Below, one piece after another: positions 54,499-62,816 of a stretch of DNA of 64,000 bases (positions within the stretch are counted from its first letter, which is position 1; the number at the start of each line of letters is the position of its first letter). Origin of the DNA: Trebonia sp035294225 (GTDB lineage Bacteria > Actinomycetota > Actinomycetes > Streptosporangiales > Streptosporangiaceae); assembly GCA_035294225.1 (NCBI GenBank), contig DATGLH010000095.1, forward strand, positions 1 to 64,000, read 5' to 3'. A program made the translations under genes and the position numbers. The notes under the pieces are model-generated. The model saw only the letters and a program-made list of their open reading frames with translations, did not search any database and was not told the origin of the DNA.

Positions 54499-55374
54499 CT
54501 ATCCCGCCGGCGGCTTGTCCGCCGGGAACCCGGCTGGATATGGCTCGGCGTAGTCGGCCGAGCGGCTGACGTTCTCCCAAGCGGAAGCCTCGGCGATCTG
54601 CCGCCGGGAGTAGCCGAGCGCCATCTCGACGGCAGTCACGCCGAGCAGGAGGTGCGAGGGCGGGTTGTCGCGTTTTGCGGCCCGCACGATGATCGCGGCG
54701 GCGCGGGCCGGGTCGCCCGCGGGGCCGGCCGGGTTGGCGCGCATGCGCTGGTGCATGGCCCCGATCGTGCCCGCGTAGTCCGCGGGGATGTCGTGGACCG
54801 TCATCGAGGATCCGGCCCAGTCGGTCGCGAAACCGCTTGGCTCGACGACGATAACCCGGACGCCGAACGGCGCGGTTTCGGCCGCGAGCACCCGGCTGAA
54901 GCCGTCGACGGCGAATTTCGCCGCCTGGTAGCTGGCGATGCCCGGGGAGCCTCCCACACGCCCGCCGATCGAGGAGAACTGCACGACCGTGCCGCCGCCC
55001 TGAGCGCGCAGCTGCGGAATGACCGCTCTGGACACGTGGTAGACGCCCCAGAAGTTGGTCTCGAACTGGGCGCGGAAGTCGTCCTCGCCGCCCGTCTCGA
55101 TCGGCGCGATGTTCGCGTACCCGGCGTTGTTGACGACGACATCGAGACGGCCGAAGCGGGCCACGCCGGCGCTGACCGCGGCACGCACGGCGTCGGCGTC
55201 GGTCACGTCGAGCGCGAGCGGCAGCACCCGGTCGCCGTGCCGTCCGGTGAGCGCGGCGAGATGCGCGGGCTGGCGCGCCGTGGCGACGACGAGGTCGCCG
55301 GCGCCGAGTGCCGCCTGGACGAGAGCGCGGCCGAAGCCCCGCGAGGAACCTGTAATGAACCATACCTGCTGCAT
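54499..55374 (-). CDS. SDR-family oxidoreductase, TetR-controlled
   Basis: This 291-residue classical SDR shows TGSSRGFG (cofactor loop), DVTDADAV, NNAG, FSSIGG (catalytic Ser) and SYQAAK (Tyr/Lys). The Arg/Ser-rich cofactor loop suggests NADP. The extended C-terminus (GYSRRQIAEASAWENVS) is as in the retinol/steroid-type SDR-like bacterial group. ATG 55374 lies 58 bases from the divergent TetR gene, so it is the likely regulated target. Confidence 0.87.
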   Translation of the reverse strand: MQQVWFITGSSRGFGRALVQAALGAGDLVVATARQPAHLAALTGRHGDRVLPLALDVTDADAVRAAVSAGVARFGRLDVVVNNAGYANIAPIETGGEDDFRAQFETNFWGVYHVSRAVIPQLRAQGGGTVVQFSSIGGRVGGSPGIASYQAAKFAVDGFSRVLAAETAPFGVRVIVVEPSGFATDWAGSSMTVHDIPADYAGTIGAMHQRMRANPAGPAGDPARAAAIIVRAAKRDNPPSHLLLGVTAVEMALGYSRRQIAEASAWENVSRSADYAEPYPAGFPADKPPAG

Positions 55375-55385
55375 GACTTTAGTAA

Positions 55386-55421
55386 AACACAGTTTTGTTA
55401 ATTACGCAACCGTGTTGTGTT
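55386..55421. promoter_or_regulatory. Dyad operator between SDR and TetR genes
   Basis: AACACA (55386-55391) and TGTGTT (55416-55421) are mirrored around the same centre as inner GTT (55397-55399) and AAC (55408-55410). This nested symmetry, AACACA-N5-GTT-N8-AAC-N5-TGTGTT, sits in an AT-rich 58-base gap and is the expected place for TetR autorepression of both genes. Confidence 0.6.
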
Positions 55422-55432
55422 ATATTGGCGAG

Positions 55433-56434
55433 ATGGCGGTACCCGAATTCCGGCGAGCACGCTCTGCCGAGGCGAAACAGCGGCGTGAGCAGGCGATCCT
55501 GGAGGCCGCCGCCCGGCTAGGGGCCGAGCGGGGCATCCGGCGGGTCACGCTCACCGACATCGCCGACGCCGTGGGGATGCACAAGTCCGCGATGCTGCGC
55601 TACTTCGAGACCCGTGAGCAGATCTATCTCAAGCTCACAGCCGCGGGCTGGCGCGAATGGTCGGCGGCGCTGCGGAAGGAACTGCGCCAGCTGGGGCCAG
55701 CCGTCACGGTCGCGGCCGTCGCGCGGGTGCTGGCCGACTCGCTCGCGGGCCGCCCGATGTTCTGCGATCTGCTCGCACAGGCCCCGCTCAACCTCGAACG
55801 CAATGTGTCGATCGACTCCGTGCGTGCCTTCAAGCTGGTGACCCTCGATGAGGTCAGCGCGATCAGCGCCGAGCTGAACCGATTGCTCGGGCTCACCGGG
55901 CAGCAGTGCGTCGACGTGATAGCGACCGCGACCAGCCTCGCGGGCGCCCTGTGGCAGATGGCCACCCCCGGTCCTGAGGTGGAGCAGCTCTACCGCAGCG
56001 ATCCCCGCCTGGCGCACGCCATCGTGGACGTCGGCCCGCGCCTGACCCGGGTGCTGACCGCGCTGCTCACGGGATTCCAGGCGGATGGCGCGCGGGACTG
56101 CGACCAAAGCGGGGCATTACCCCGGGGCGCGGACACAGGGACCGCGTGCATCCCGTCGCCGAGGGAACTCGGCCGGGAGCCCAGGCGCAAGGCCAGCCCG
56201 CCTGGAACCGGTCACCGGCCTCCTCCTTCAGCCTCCTTCAGCCTCCTTCAGCCGGCCCAGGGCGCCCTCCTCCAGCCGGCGCAGGCGCCGCGCCATGTCT
56301 GCCTGGGCGCCTGCCTGGGCGGCATCAGCGAACCCGGTCGAGGCCGGCGCCAGCCAGGGCGATTTGCCGTGTCCCTGGGGGGAGACGCAGCAGCTGCCTC
56401 CCGTCGGCCGTCGGATTCGCGGCAAATTTTATAG
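55433..56434 (+). CDS. TetR-family regulator with low-complexity C-terminal extension
   Basis: This 333-residue protein has a TetR DNA-binding domain: REQAILEAAARLGAERG, RRVTLTDIADAVGMHKSAML, RYFETREQIYLKL. The ligand domain runs to about residue 222 (RVLTALLTGFQADGA), the usual family end. The following 110 residues are low complexity (Pro/Ser/Gln/Gly) and include a 10-base CAGCCTCCTT repeat (56223-56256). The original stop may have been lost. ATG 55433 follows GGCGAG. It probably represses the divergent SDR gene. Confidence 0.82.
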   Translation: MAVPEFRRARSAEAKQRREQAILEAAARLGAERGIRRVTLTDIADAVGMHKSAMLRYFETREQIYLKLTAAGWREWSAALRKELRQLGPAVTVAAVARVLADSLAGRPMFCDLLAQAPLNLERNVSIDSVRAFKLVTLDEVSAISAELNRLLGLTGQQCVDVIATATSLAGALWQMATPGPEVEQLYRSDPRLAHAIVDVGPRLTRVLTALLTGFQADGARDCDQSGALPRGADTGTACIPSPRELGREPRRKASPPGTGHRPPPSASFSLLQPAQGALLQPAQAPRHVCLGACLGGISEPGRGRRQPGRFAVSLGGDAAAASRRPSDSRQIL

Positions 56435-56594
56435 CTAGTCAATTCACCAGGATCAATGATCGACATCTGATGTTGCGTTTCCGAGGGGACGCGCCGCCCG
56501 CTAATATCGGGGCAATCAGCCATGAATCATCCGCTCAGGCCGGGCCAGGTCTGCGTCTAGACATGGCGAGCTGGCGGGAGGTCATCCGAAGGCC

Positions 56595-58469
56595 GTGATC
56601 GGGGAGGGGCGCTTGGGGAGTGAAGAGGCGGGTGGGAAGCCTCCGCGCGATCTTGTGGTAGTGACAATCCGCGGTGTTCAGCGTTTCATTGCCGAGGCGC
56701 GCTCCACCGCTGACCTGCACGCGGGCAGCGCGCTCATTTCCGGGCTTTCTGCCGCGATGGTGGAGTCGGTTCGCGGGTTTGGCCATGACGTTGGCCATGA
56801 CGTCGATCTGATAATGCCAATGCCGTCGCCTGGCGGCCTCCGCAGCATGCCCAACCGGGTGGTGGCATGGGTCGCCGCCGGACATGGCCGCGCACTGGCT
56901 GAGAACATGGCGGACGCCGCGAGGCGAGCGTGGCGCGAGTGTGAACCGTCCGTTGCGAACGGTCCTGGACCCGGCGCGGCGCCCACGCCGGGCTTCCCCG
57001 ACGTTCAGTGGGTCGTGGCCGGACCCGCTGACGGCGGATACGAAAGGCAGTGGGAACAAGCGGCAGCGGCCCTGGCGAACCGCAAGCGAATCCGCGATTT
57101 CGCGTTCCCGCCTGCTGGCCAGGTTCGCATCTGCTCCCTGACCGGCCGGTGGGCGGCGCTGACGGCGCTACCGGAACGCGCCTGGAATGTCCGTGAAGAC
57201 GAAGGGCTGTCCCTGGTCGGCCACGCGAAGCGGAAATTCAGCCGGGATGCCGGGCAACGTTTCCCGTCGACATGGTCGATCGCCTCCGCCCCGTACCGGG
57301 CGGCCATCATCGAGGCGGCCGAACGCGACGAGAAGCTGCGCGGGAAAGTCGCGGAACTGCGCGGATACATAACCGAATTCATCAATAGCCGCGCCAGCCG
57401 CGATCGTGCGAGAATCGATCATCGGACCGGGAGCACGCCCGGCATGCCGGTCAGCAGCGACGAGAACCTCGCCTGGCTCGGATCGGTTGAGGGGGCATGG
57501 TGCGTGCCGGCGGCATGGGATCCGGCGACGCTGCGCGCCAGCTACGAGCTCGGCGATCTCCCGGACGCGGAAACGTGCGACCTGGTAAGGATGGCCGCGG
57601 GCGAACTGGCGACCGCGGCAGCCGCAGCGGGCCTGACGCCGCTGACACCCTATCTCGCGGTGATCGCGCAGGACGCGGACCACATGGGGGAAGCGCTCGC
57701 GGATTTCCCGCCGGGCCTTGACGCCGTCACATGGCATCGGAATGTCTCGGCTGCCCTGGGGAAGGCGGCGAGGCTCCAGCGGGACACGATCGAGGCCAAG
57801 GGCAGCTTCGGCCGCGTCGTCTACGCGGGCGGGGACGACCTGCTCGCGCTGACCCCGGCCGCCACGGCGCTCGCGTGCGTCCGCCGCGCGAACGCCGCCT
57901 TCGGCCAAGTGCTGTCGGCCGTGTTGCCCGAAGCGACGGCCAGCGCCGCGGTCGTCTACTTCCACGCGGCGTGGCCGCTGCAGTCGGCCATCGCGGCCGT
58001 GCAGGCACTCCTAGACGAGGCCAAGGACGCGGAGCGCCCGGGGCTGGGTGTGGCCGTGCTCCGCCGCGGCGGAGAGCGGAGCCGGCTGATCCTGCCCTGG
58101 CGTGACCCGGGGAACCCGGACAGCGCGATGATCGACCACGTCGAAGCCCTGGCCACGTCGATGGCGGGCGCACAGGCGGGGCTTTCCGGGCGGCTGGCGA
58201 GCGAACTGGAACGCGACCGGGCCGCGCTCGGCACGCTCGGCCCGGACTGGCTCAAGCGCGAACTGCTGCGCAGGAACGCGCGTCACGGCGGCGCCGAAGC
58301 GGGCGGCGCGTTGCTCGCCCTCAGCCCGGAGGACTCCTCGGGGCGGCGCGGCCTGCCCGTCGAGGCGGTGACCGTGGCCCGCTTCATAGCCGCCTCCGTA
58401 GCCGCCGGGGCCGTCACCGTTCCAGCGGCTCCGCAGGCCGAGGCCGCCGGAGAAGGCAGCCCGTCATGA
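56595..58469 (+). CDS. cmr2: Type III-B CRISPR Cas10 subunit Cmr2 (HD-less)
   Basis: This 624-residue protein is the large subunit of the Cmr complex. The first palm domain begins at once (DLVVVTIRGVQRFIAEARST, DLHAGSALISG), so the N-terminal HD nuclease domain found in many Cas10 proteins is missing. A second palm has PYLAVIAQDADHMGEAL and the cyclase motif AGGDDLLAL (GGDD at 412-415). Thus cyclic oligoadenylate synthesis should be possible but ssDNA cleavage should not. The zinc-ribbon site reads ICSLTGR, keeping one Cys but losing the second. GTG 56595 is used; TTG 56613 is an alternative. The 160 bases upstream are AT-rich (TTTTATAG at 56427) and likely hold the promoter. Confidence 0.92.
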   Translation: MIGEGRLGSEEAGGKPPRDLVVVTIRGVQRFIAEARSTADLHAGSALISGLSAAMVESVRGFGHDVGHDVDLIMPMPSPGGLRSMPNRVVAWVAAGHGRALAENMADAARRAWRECEPSVANGPGPGAAPTPGFPDVQWVVAGPADGGYERQWEQAAAALANRKRIRDFAFPPAGQVRICSLTGRWAALTALPERAWNVREDEGLSLVGHAKRKFSRDAGQRFPSTWSIASAPYRAAIIEAAERDEKLRGKVAELRGYITEFINSRASRDRARIDHRTGSTPGMPVSSDENLAWLGSVEGAWCVPAAWDPATLRASYELGDLPDAETCDLVRMAAGELATAAAAAGLTPLTPYLAVIAQDADHMGEALADFPPGLDAVTWHRNVSAALGKAARLQRDTIEAKGSFGRVVYAGGDDLLALTPAATALACVRRANAAFGQVLSAVLPEATASAAVVYFHAAWPLQSAIAAVQALLDEAKDAERPGLGVAVLRRGGERSRLILPWRDPGNPDSAMIDHVEALATSMAGAQAGLSGRLASELERDRAALGTLGPDWLKRELLRRNARHGGAEAGGALLALSPEDSSGRRGLPVEAVTVARFIAASVAAGAVTVPAAPQAEAAGEGSPS

Positions 58470-59560
58470 CCGCCCGCTGGGTCGTGCTCGAACCGCTGGA
58501 CACCGTGAGCATCCGGGACGGCCGCGGATTCGACATGGGCCTCGACGCTGCTGCCCGCAGCGCGCTGCCGTCGCCCGCGACGTTCGCCGGCGCGATCGGT
58601 GCCCTCTACGACCCCACGCCCGGCCTCGCCCGTAAGGACCCCGGCGCCCCCGGCACGAGACTGCCCAGCCAGGTACACGGGCCGATCACGGTGCGCCGTA
58701 CTTCCGGCCGGTGGGAGGCCCTGCTGCCGGTCCCGCACGACGTCGTGGTGTCCGGCGGTAAGCCGCTCCGCCTTGTGGCGGAAAAGGGAGACGCCCCCGT
58801 CCAGCATGACCTGGACGAAGACGTGGCTCTTCTGCTCGCCGATCCGGGAGGCGACAGCACGCCGGGCGAAGGCCACTGGTGGGACGCCGACCAGCTCAGC
58901 CAGTACCTGCACGACGGCGAGGTCGATGACTTCCTGCGCTTCGCGCCGTGGCAGATCGAACGGCGCGTCGGCATCGCGCGCGAAGCGGACCGGACCGTTA
59001 CCGAGGGAATGTTCTACTCCACCGAGCACCTGCGGCTGGCGCCCGGGGTAGGGTTCGCCGGCCGCTGCGTCGGCGGGCCGCAGCGGAAGCTGGACGGCAC
59101 GGTCCCGTTCGGCGGCGAGGGCCGCCGCGCGGAAGTGCACGGGGACGTGCCCGATATCGGACTCCCGCCGATGCCAGCGGATTTCCCTGGCGGGCGGCTG
59201 CTGCTCTACCTGGTGACCCCGGCCGTCTTCCCCGGCGGGAGCTGGCGCCCCGACCTAGGCTCGCTGCCCGGCGGCCACGGCGAAGGCCCCTTGAGCGAAG
59301 CCGAACTGGTCGCCGCCGCCGTAGGGACGACGCGGGTGGTCACCACGGGCAGCCCGGACCGCCGTTCGGGTGCCTTCGGGGCGGGATGGCTCATGTGGGC
59401 GGTGCCCGCGGGCGCCGTGTACTACCTGAAATTCCCTGACGAGGCGGCGGCCAGGGCCGCGGCGGCCCGCGTGCACGGCACGACGATCCGCCAGGCGGAG
59501 GACTGGATGCGGACGGCGGGGTTCGGGCTCGTCCTGACCGGACGATGGACAGAAGGGTGA
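58466..59560 (+). CDS. cmr3: Type III-B CRISPR protein Cmr3
   Basis: This 364-residue RAMP protein caps the 5' crRNA handle end of the complex. It begins VVLEPLDTVSIRDGRGFD, the diagnostic Cmr3 start, with PSPATFAGAIGALY, the WQIERRVGIAREADRTV block and FGAGWLMWAVPAGAVYYLKF at the C-terminus. It overlaps cmr2 by 4 bases (ATGA). Confidence 0.92.
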   Translation: MTARWVVLEPLDTVSIRDGRGFDMGLDAAARSALPSPATFAGAIGALYDPTPGLARKDPGAPGTRLPSQVHGPITVRRTSGRWEALLPVPHDVVVSGGKPLRLVAEKGDAPVQHDLDEDVALLLADPGGDSTPGEGHWWDADQLSQYLHDGEVDDFLRFAPWQIERRVGIAREADRTVTEGMFYSTEHLRLAPGVGFAGRCVGGPQRKLDGTVPFGGEGRRAEVHGDVPDIGLPPMPADFPGGRLLLYLVTPAVFPGGSWRPDLGSLPGGHGEGPLSEAELVAAAVGTTRVVTTGSPDRRSGAFGAGWLMWAVPAGAVYYLKFPDEAAARAAAARVHGTTIRQAEDWMRTAGFGLVLTGRWTEG

Positions 59561-59562
59561 TC

Positions 59563-60513
59563 ATGCACCGCGCGCTGCTATTCCTCTATGCCGAGACGCC
59601 GGTGCACGCCGGCGCGGACTCAAGCCTCGGCGCGCTTGACCTGCCGATTCAGCGCGAGGTCACCACCGGCTTCCCGATCATCAAGGCGGAAAGCCTCAAG
59701 GGCGCGCTCAGGGAGCGCTTCCGCCCGCCCCCTGGGCAGCGCGCCGAGCGGGAACGCTGGGTGAAGGTCTTCGGCGCCGAGCCCCCGTCGGCGGGCGCCA
59801 GGGCCGGCCGGCTCGAGCCGGGAACGCTCCGCGTGCACGAGGCGCAGCTTGTCGCGTTCCCGGCGCCGACACTGACCCGCACGTTCGCCTGGGTGACCAG
59901 CCCGCTGGCCGCCGCGCGCCTAGAGCGCAAGGCGCGGATCGCCGGACTCGCCGCCACCCGCTGGGCGGCGCCGGCAGCCGATCCCGATGGCGCGGCCTGC
60001 CTGGCCGCGGGCGATCAGCGGGGGCAGTCGGTGCTCGGCCCTTACCTGGTCAGCGTCAGCCACGATCCCGAGGTCAGGCGATGGGCAGGGCAGCTCGCGG
60101 ACGCCGCGCTGCCGGATCTGGGCGAGATGGCGTACTTCCGGGACAAGCTCCGAACCGACCTGGTCGCCTGCTCCGACGAACTGCTCGGCGCGATCAGCCG
60201 GGACTGCGCCCCGATCGCGACCCGGATCCAGCTCGGCACCGGCGAGGAGAACGGCGCGCCCCGCAAGACCGTTCAGCACGGTCCGTTCCAGAGCGAGTAC
60301 CTTCCCGCGGAGTCGCTGCTCGCCGCGCTCCTGGAGTGCGAGGACAGCGCTCACCTGCGCTATGTGCGCGAGAAGCTAGACGGCGAGATCCTCCGGCTCG
60401 GCGGTGACGAGACCCTCGGCAAGGGGCTGCTCTGGTGCAGCATCTCGTCCCAGGACGATGAAAACGAAGATCAGGATTCCGAACGGGCGGTGGCGTCTGT
60501 GGAGGCAGAATGA
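59563..60513 (+). CDS. cmr4: Type III-B CRISPR backbone protein Cmr4
   Basis: This 316-residue RAMP forms the helical backbone and, in known Cmr complexes, cleaves target RNA through a conserved Asp. It has LFLYAETPVHAGADSSLGALDLPIQREV (with the LxxxTPVHxG core), PIIKAESLKGALRER, and the G-rich loop GDETLGKGLLW. The catalytic Asp is plausibly the one in SSLGALDLP. ATG 59563 is 2 bases after the cmr3 stop. Confidence 0.92.
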   Translation: MHRALLFLYAETPVHAGADSSLGALDLPIQREVTTGFPIIKAESLKGALRERFRPPPGQRAERERWVKVFGAEPPSAGARAGRLEPGTLRVHEAQLVAFPAPTLTRTFAWVTSPLAAARLERKARIAGLAATRWAAPAADPDGAACLAAGDQRGQSVLGPYLVSVSHDPEVRRWAGQLADAALPDLGEMAYFRDKLRTDLVACSDELLGAISRDCAPIATRIQLGTGEENGAPRKTVQHGPFQSEYLPAESLLAALLECEDSAHLRYVREKLDGEILRLGGDETLGKGLLWCSISSQDDENEDQDSERAVASVEAE

Positions 60514-60959
60514 CCCTTCCCCCGCGTGTCGATCACGACCTGGCCCGCCTCGCGGCGCAGACTCTGGGCAAGATCCGCGATTCGCAGACCGACCGGCTGT
60601 CCGACCAGGTCATCACCAGGCTCAAGGGGCTTCCCGCCCTGCTGCGGACCAGCGGCCCCCTCCCCGTGCTGGCCTTCTTCGCGGCCAAGGCCGGCCGGGA
60701 CAAGCCGCTGGAACGGGCCTATGCGGTGGTGGGTGACGAACTGCGGGTCCAGTTCCAGGCCGCCGCGGGGATCGGCGACGCGCTGCCCGGCGATGCCACG
60801 TTCAGCCAGTTCATGCTCGCGCTGACCGACCGGGATGTCCCGCCCGATGCCCTGTCCCGCGCTACGACCCGGCTGGAGGAGTTCGCGCTGTGGCTGCGCC
60901 GCCTGGCCGAGGCGGCCGAACAGGAGCAGGAGCGGATGCCGGAGCGTCCCGGTGCCTGA
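60510..60959 (+). CDS. cmr5: Type III-B CRISPR small subunit Cmr5
   Basis: This 149-residue helical small subunit lies between cmr4 and cmr6, as expected for Cmr5. It has RLAAQTLGKIRDSQTDRL, LKGLPALLRTSGPLPVLAFF (the conserved "LP..l...GL...laf" pattern) and KPLERAYAVVGDEL. Overlaps cmr4 by 4 bases and cmr6 by 8. Confidence 0.88.
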   Translation: MTLPPRVDHDLARLAAQTLGKIRDSQTDRLSDQVITRLKGLPALLRTSGPLPVLAFFAAKAGRDKPLERAYAVVGDELRVQFQAAAGIGDALPGDATFSQFMLALTDRDVPPDALSRATTRLEEFALWLRRLAEAAEQEQERMPERPGA

Positions 60960-61896
60960 GGTGAGGGTCATCGGCGCGCTGGCAAGGGTGCGGGAACGCC
61001 AGGGGACGCTGCCGAAGCCGGAGGACGCCGACCCCAGCGCCAACGCGCTGCTGATGCTGCACCGGTCCGCCGTCTTGAAGGTCGGCGCGGACGGAAAGAT
61101 CACGCTGGACGACGCCTGGGTGCGCTCCTGGGCGCGCGCCAGCCGGCTGGGCCAGGGAACGCCGGGCGCGGAACAGGACGGCCTGGCGGCCAGGGTCGCC
61201 GCCCGCCGCCGCGCCGCGCTGCGTTCGCTGTGCGCCGACGGCCGGACCTCTGTGATGACGGTCATCGCCAAGCCCATGGGCGCGGTCGTCACCGGCACCG
61301 GGGCGGGCGGCATCCGCGACGTCGGCATCGAACTGCACGGCACCTACGGCTGGCCGGTCCTGCCGGGCAGCACGCTGAAGGGCGTCGCCCATTCGTTCGC
61401 CCGCGACGAGGCGCAGACCCCGCGGGACGTGGCCGACGCCGTCTTCGGCGCGCCGCCCGGTGATGACGAGCCCGCCCGGGCCGGTGCCGTGGCGTTCCTC
61501 GACGCGCTTCCCGGTCCCGGCGTGACGGTAGCGGAGCATGTGCTCACCCCGCACACCCGCGGCTACCGCCTCGACCCGGACGACCCGGACAATCCGGGCG
61601 ACCCGGATTCCGGCTCGGCTCCCAGGCCGCCGGCCGAGTACATCAACCCCGTTCCCATCCCGTTCCTCGTCCTTACCGGGGAGGTCTTCCACATCCACCT
61701 GGCCGGACCGCGGCCCGAAGTCGGCCAGGCCGCGGACCTGCTCGCCGAAGCGCTGGGCGAGATCGGCCTGGGGGCGAAGACGACCAGCGGATACGGCTAC
61801 TTCGTGATCGACGAGGTGGTGCAGGGCGTGGCTGAACCGCCAGCCTCAGAGGCACAGCGGAAGACTTCCGCTTCCGGCACGGGCAGGCGCCGGTGA
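60952..61896 (+). CDS. cmr6: Type III-B CRISPR RAMP protein Cmr6
   Basis: This 314-residue RAMP closes the crRNA 3' side of the filament. It has MGAVVTGTGAGGIRDVGIELH, GWPVLPGSTLKGVAHSFARD (diagnostic Cmr6 motif), AVAFLDALPG, INPVPIPFLVLTGEVFHIHL and IGLGAKTTSGYGYF near the end. GTG 60952 is the chosen start. Confidence 0.92.
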   Translation: MPEVRVIGALARVRERQGTLPKPEDADPSANALLMLHRSAVLKVGADGKITLDDAWVRSWARASRLGQGTPGAEQDGLAARVAARRRAALRSLCADGRTSVMTVIAKPMGAVVTGTGAGGIRDVGIELHGTYGWPVLPGSTLKGVAHSFARDEAQTPRDVADAVFGAPPGDDEPARAGAVAFLDALPGPGVTVAEHVLTPHTRGYRLDPDDPDNPGDPDSGSAPRPPAEYINPVPIPFLVLTGEVFHIHLAGPRPEVGQAADLLAEALGEIGLGAKTTSGYGYFVIDEVVQGVAEPPASEAQRKTSASGTGRRR

Positions 61897-62816
61897 CCAC
61901 GGTCTACGTCGTGCCCTGCGGCATCTCCGTCTTCGACGAGCTTGGCACGAAAATGCCGGTCGGCGGCTCCCCCGTCCGCGCGTTCACCCATGCCGTGACG
62001 AACGGGAACTGTCTCGCGGGGGTCTGCCTCGATGACGGCGAGGCCGTCACGGCCAAGTGGGCAGCCAGGGCAGCGGCCAGGGCCGAGGCGGCCGGCCTGG
62101 CCAGGGTCGCGCCGAAACGGCTGAGCGCCGAGACCCACTCCCTCGCCACCCGCCTGAGGTCACGGCCGCTCGCTCCCGGTGAGCATGTCCTGCTGCTCGC
62201 CTCGGACACCCCGCTCGGCGTCAGCGCCGCGTTCTGCGTCGGCCAGTACCTGGCCGGAGCCGGCTCCGGCCAGGTCGCGTACATCAGTTCCCCGCGCACG
62301 GCGGACGACCCCTTCCAGCTGGCCGTGACGCGGGTTCCGGTGACGGTGGTCCGCGTCCGCGGGCTGAAGCCGGACGCGGACCTCAGCACCGCCGCGATCG
62401 GCATCGGGAAGGTGCTGCGGGCGGCCGGGGACGCCGGCGGCCGGGTGGAGGTACACCTGACCGGCGGATACAAGGCGACCTTGCTGCACACGCTGGCGAT
62501 GAGCGAGGTGCTCCACTCGATGTGGCCGGGCCGGGTATCCGCCTGGAACGTGTTCGAGGATGTCGCGGACCCCTCCTCGGATCAGCCGGTCCAGCCGCAA
62601 CCGATCGGATTGCGCACGTTCCCGCGCGAGTACCTCACTCTCATGAGGTCCGAACTGACCGCGGTCCGGGACGGCTCAGCAGGGTTCGGCAGGACATTCC
62701 AGGGCCTGGGCTGGGATGAGGAAGCCGACGGGACACGCAGGCTGAACGCCTTCGGCCACGGCTACCTCGCCGTCCTCGGCGAATCCCCGGCCGCGCTGGG
62801 AGACGACAAGTCTTGA
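61893..62816 (+). CDS. CARF-domain CRISPR-associated protein (APE2256/ring-nuclease-like)
   Basis: This 307-residue protein has a CARF-type Rossmann fold of the TIGR02619/APE2256 kind: TVYVVPCGISVFDELG, HVLLLASDTPLGVSAAF (SDTxxG), and the signature EVHLTGGYKATLLHTLAMSE. No HEPN, RelE-like or restriction-like effector motif was found in the C-terminal 90 residues. It should bind cyclic oligoadenylate made by Cmr2 and may degrade it (ring nuclease) or relay the signal. GTG 61893 overlaps cmr6; its stop overlaps the next gene. Confidence 0.82.
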   Translation: MTTVYVVPCGISVFDELGTKMPVGGSPVRAFTHAVTNGNCLAGVCLDDGEAVTAKWAARAAARAEAAGLARVAPKRLSAETHSLATRLRSRPLAPGEHVLLLASDTPLGVSAAFCVGQYLAGAGSGQVAYISSPRTADDPFQLAVTRVPVTVVRVRGLKPDADLSTAAIGIGKVLRAAGDAGGRVEVHLTGGYKATLLHTLAMSEVLHSMWPGRVSAWNVFEDVADPSSDQPVQPQPIGLRTFPREYLTLMRSELTAVRDGSAGFGRTFQGLGWDEEADGTRRLNAFGHGYLAVLGESPAALGDDKS

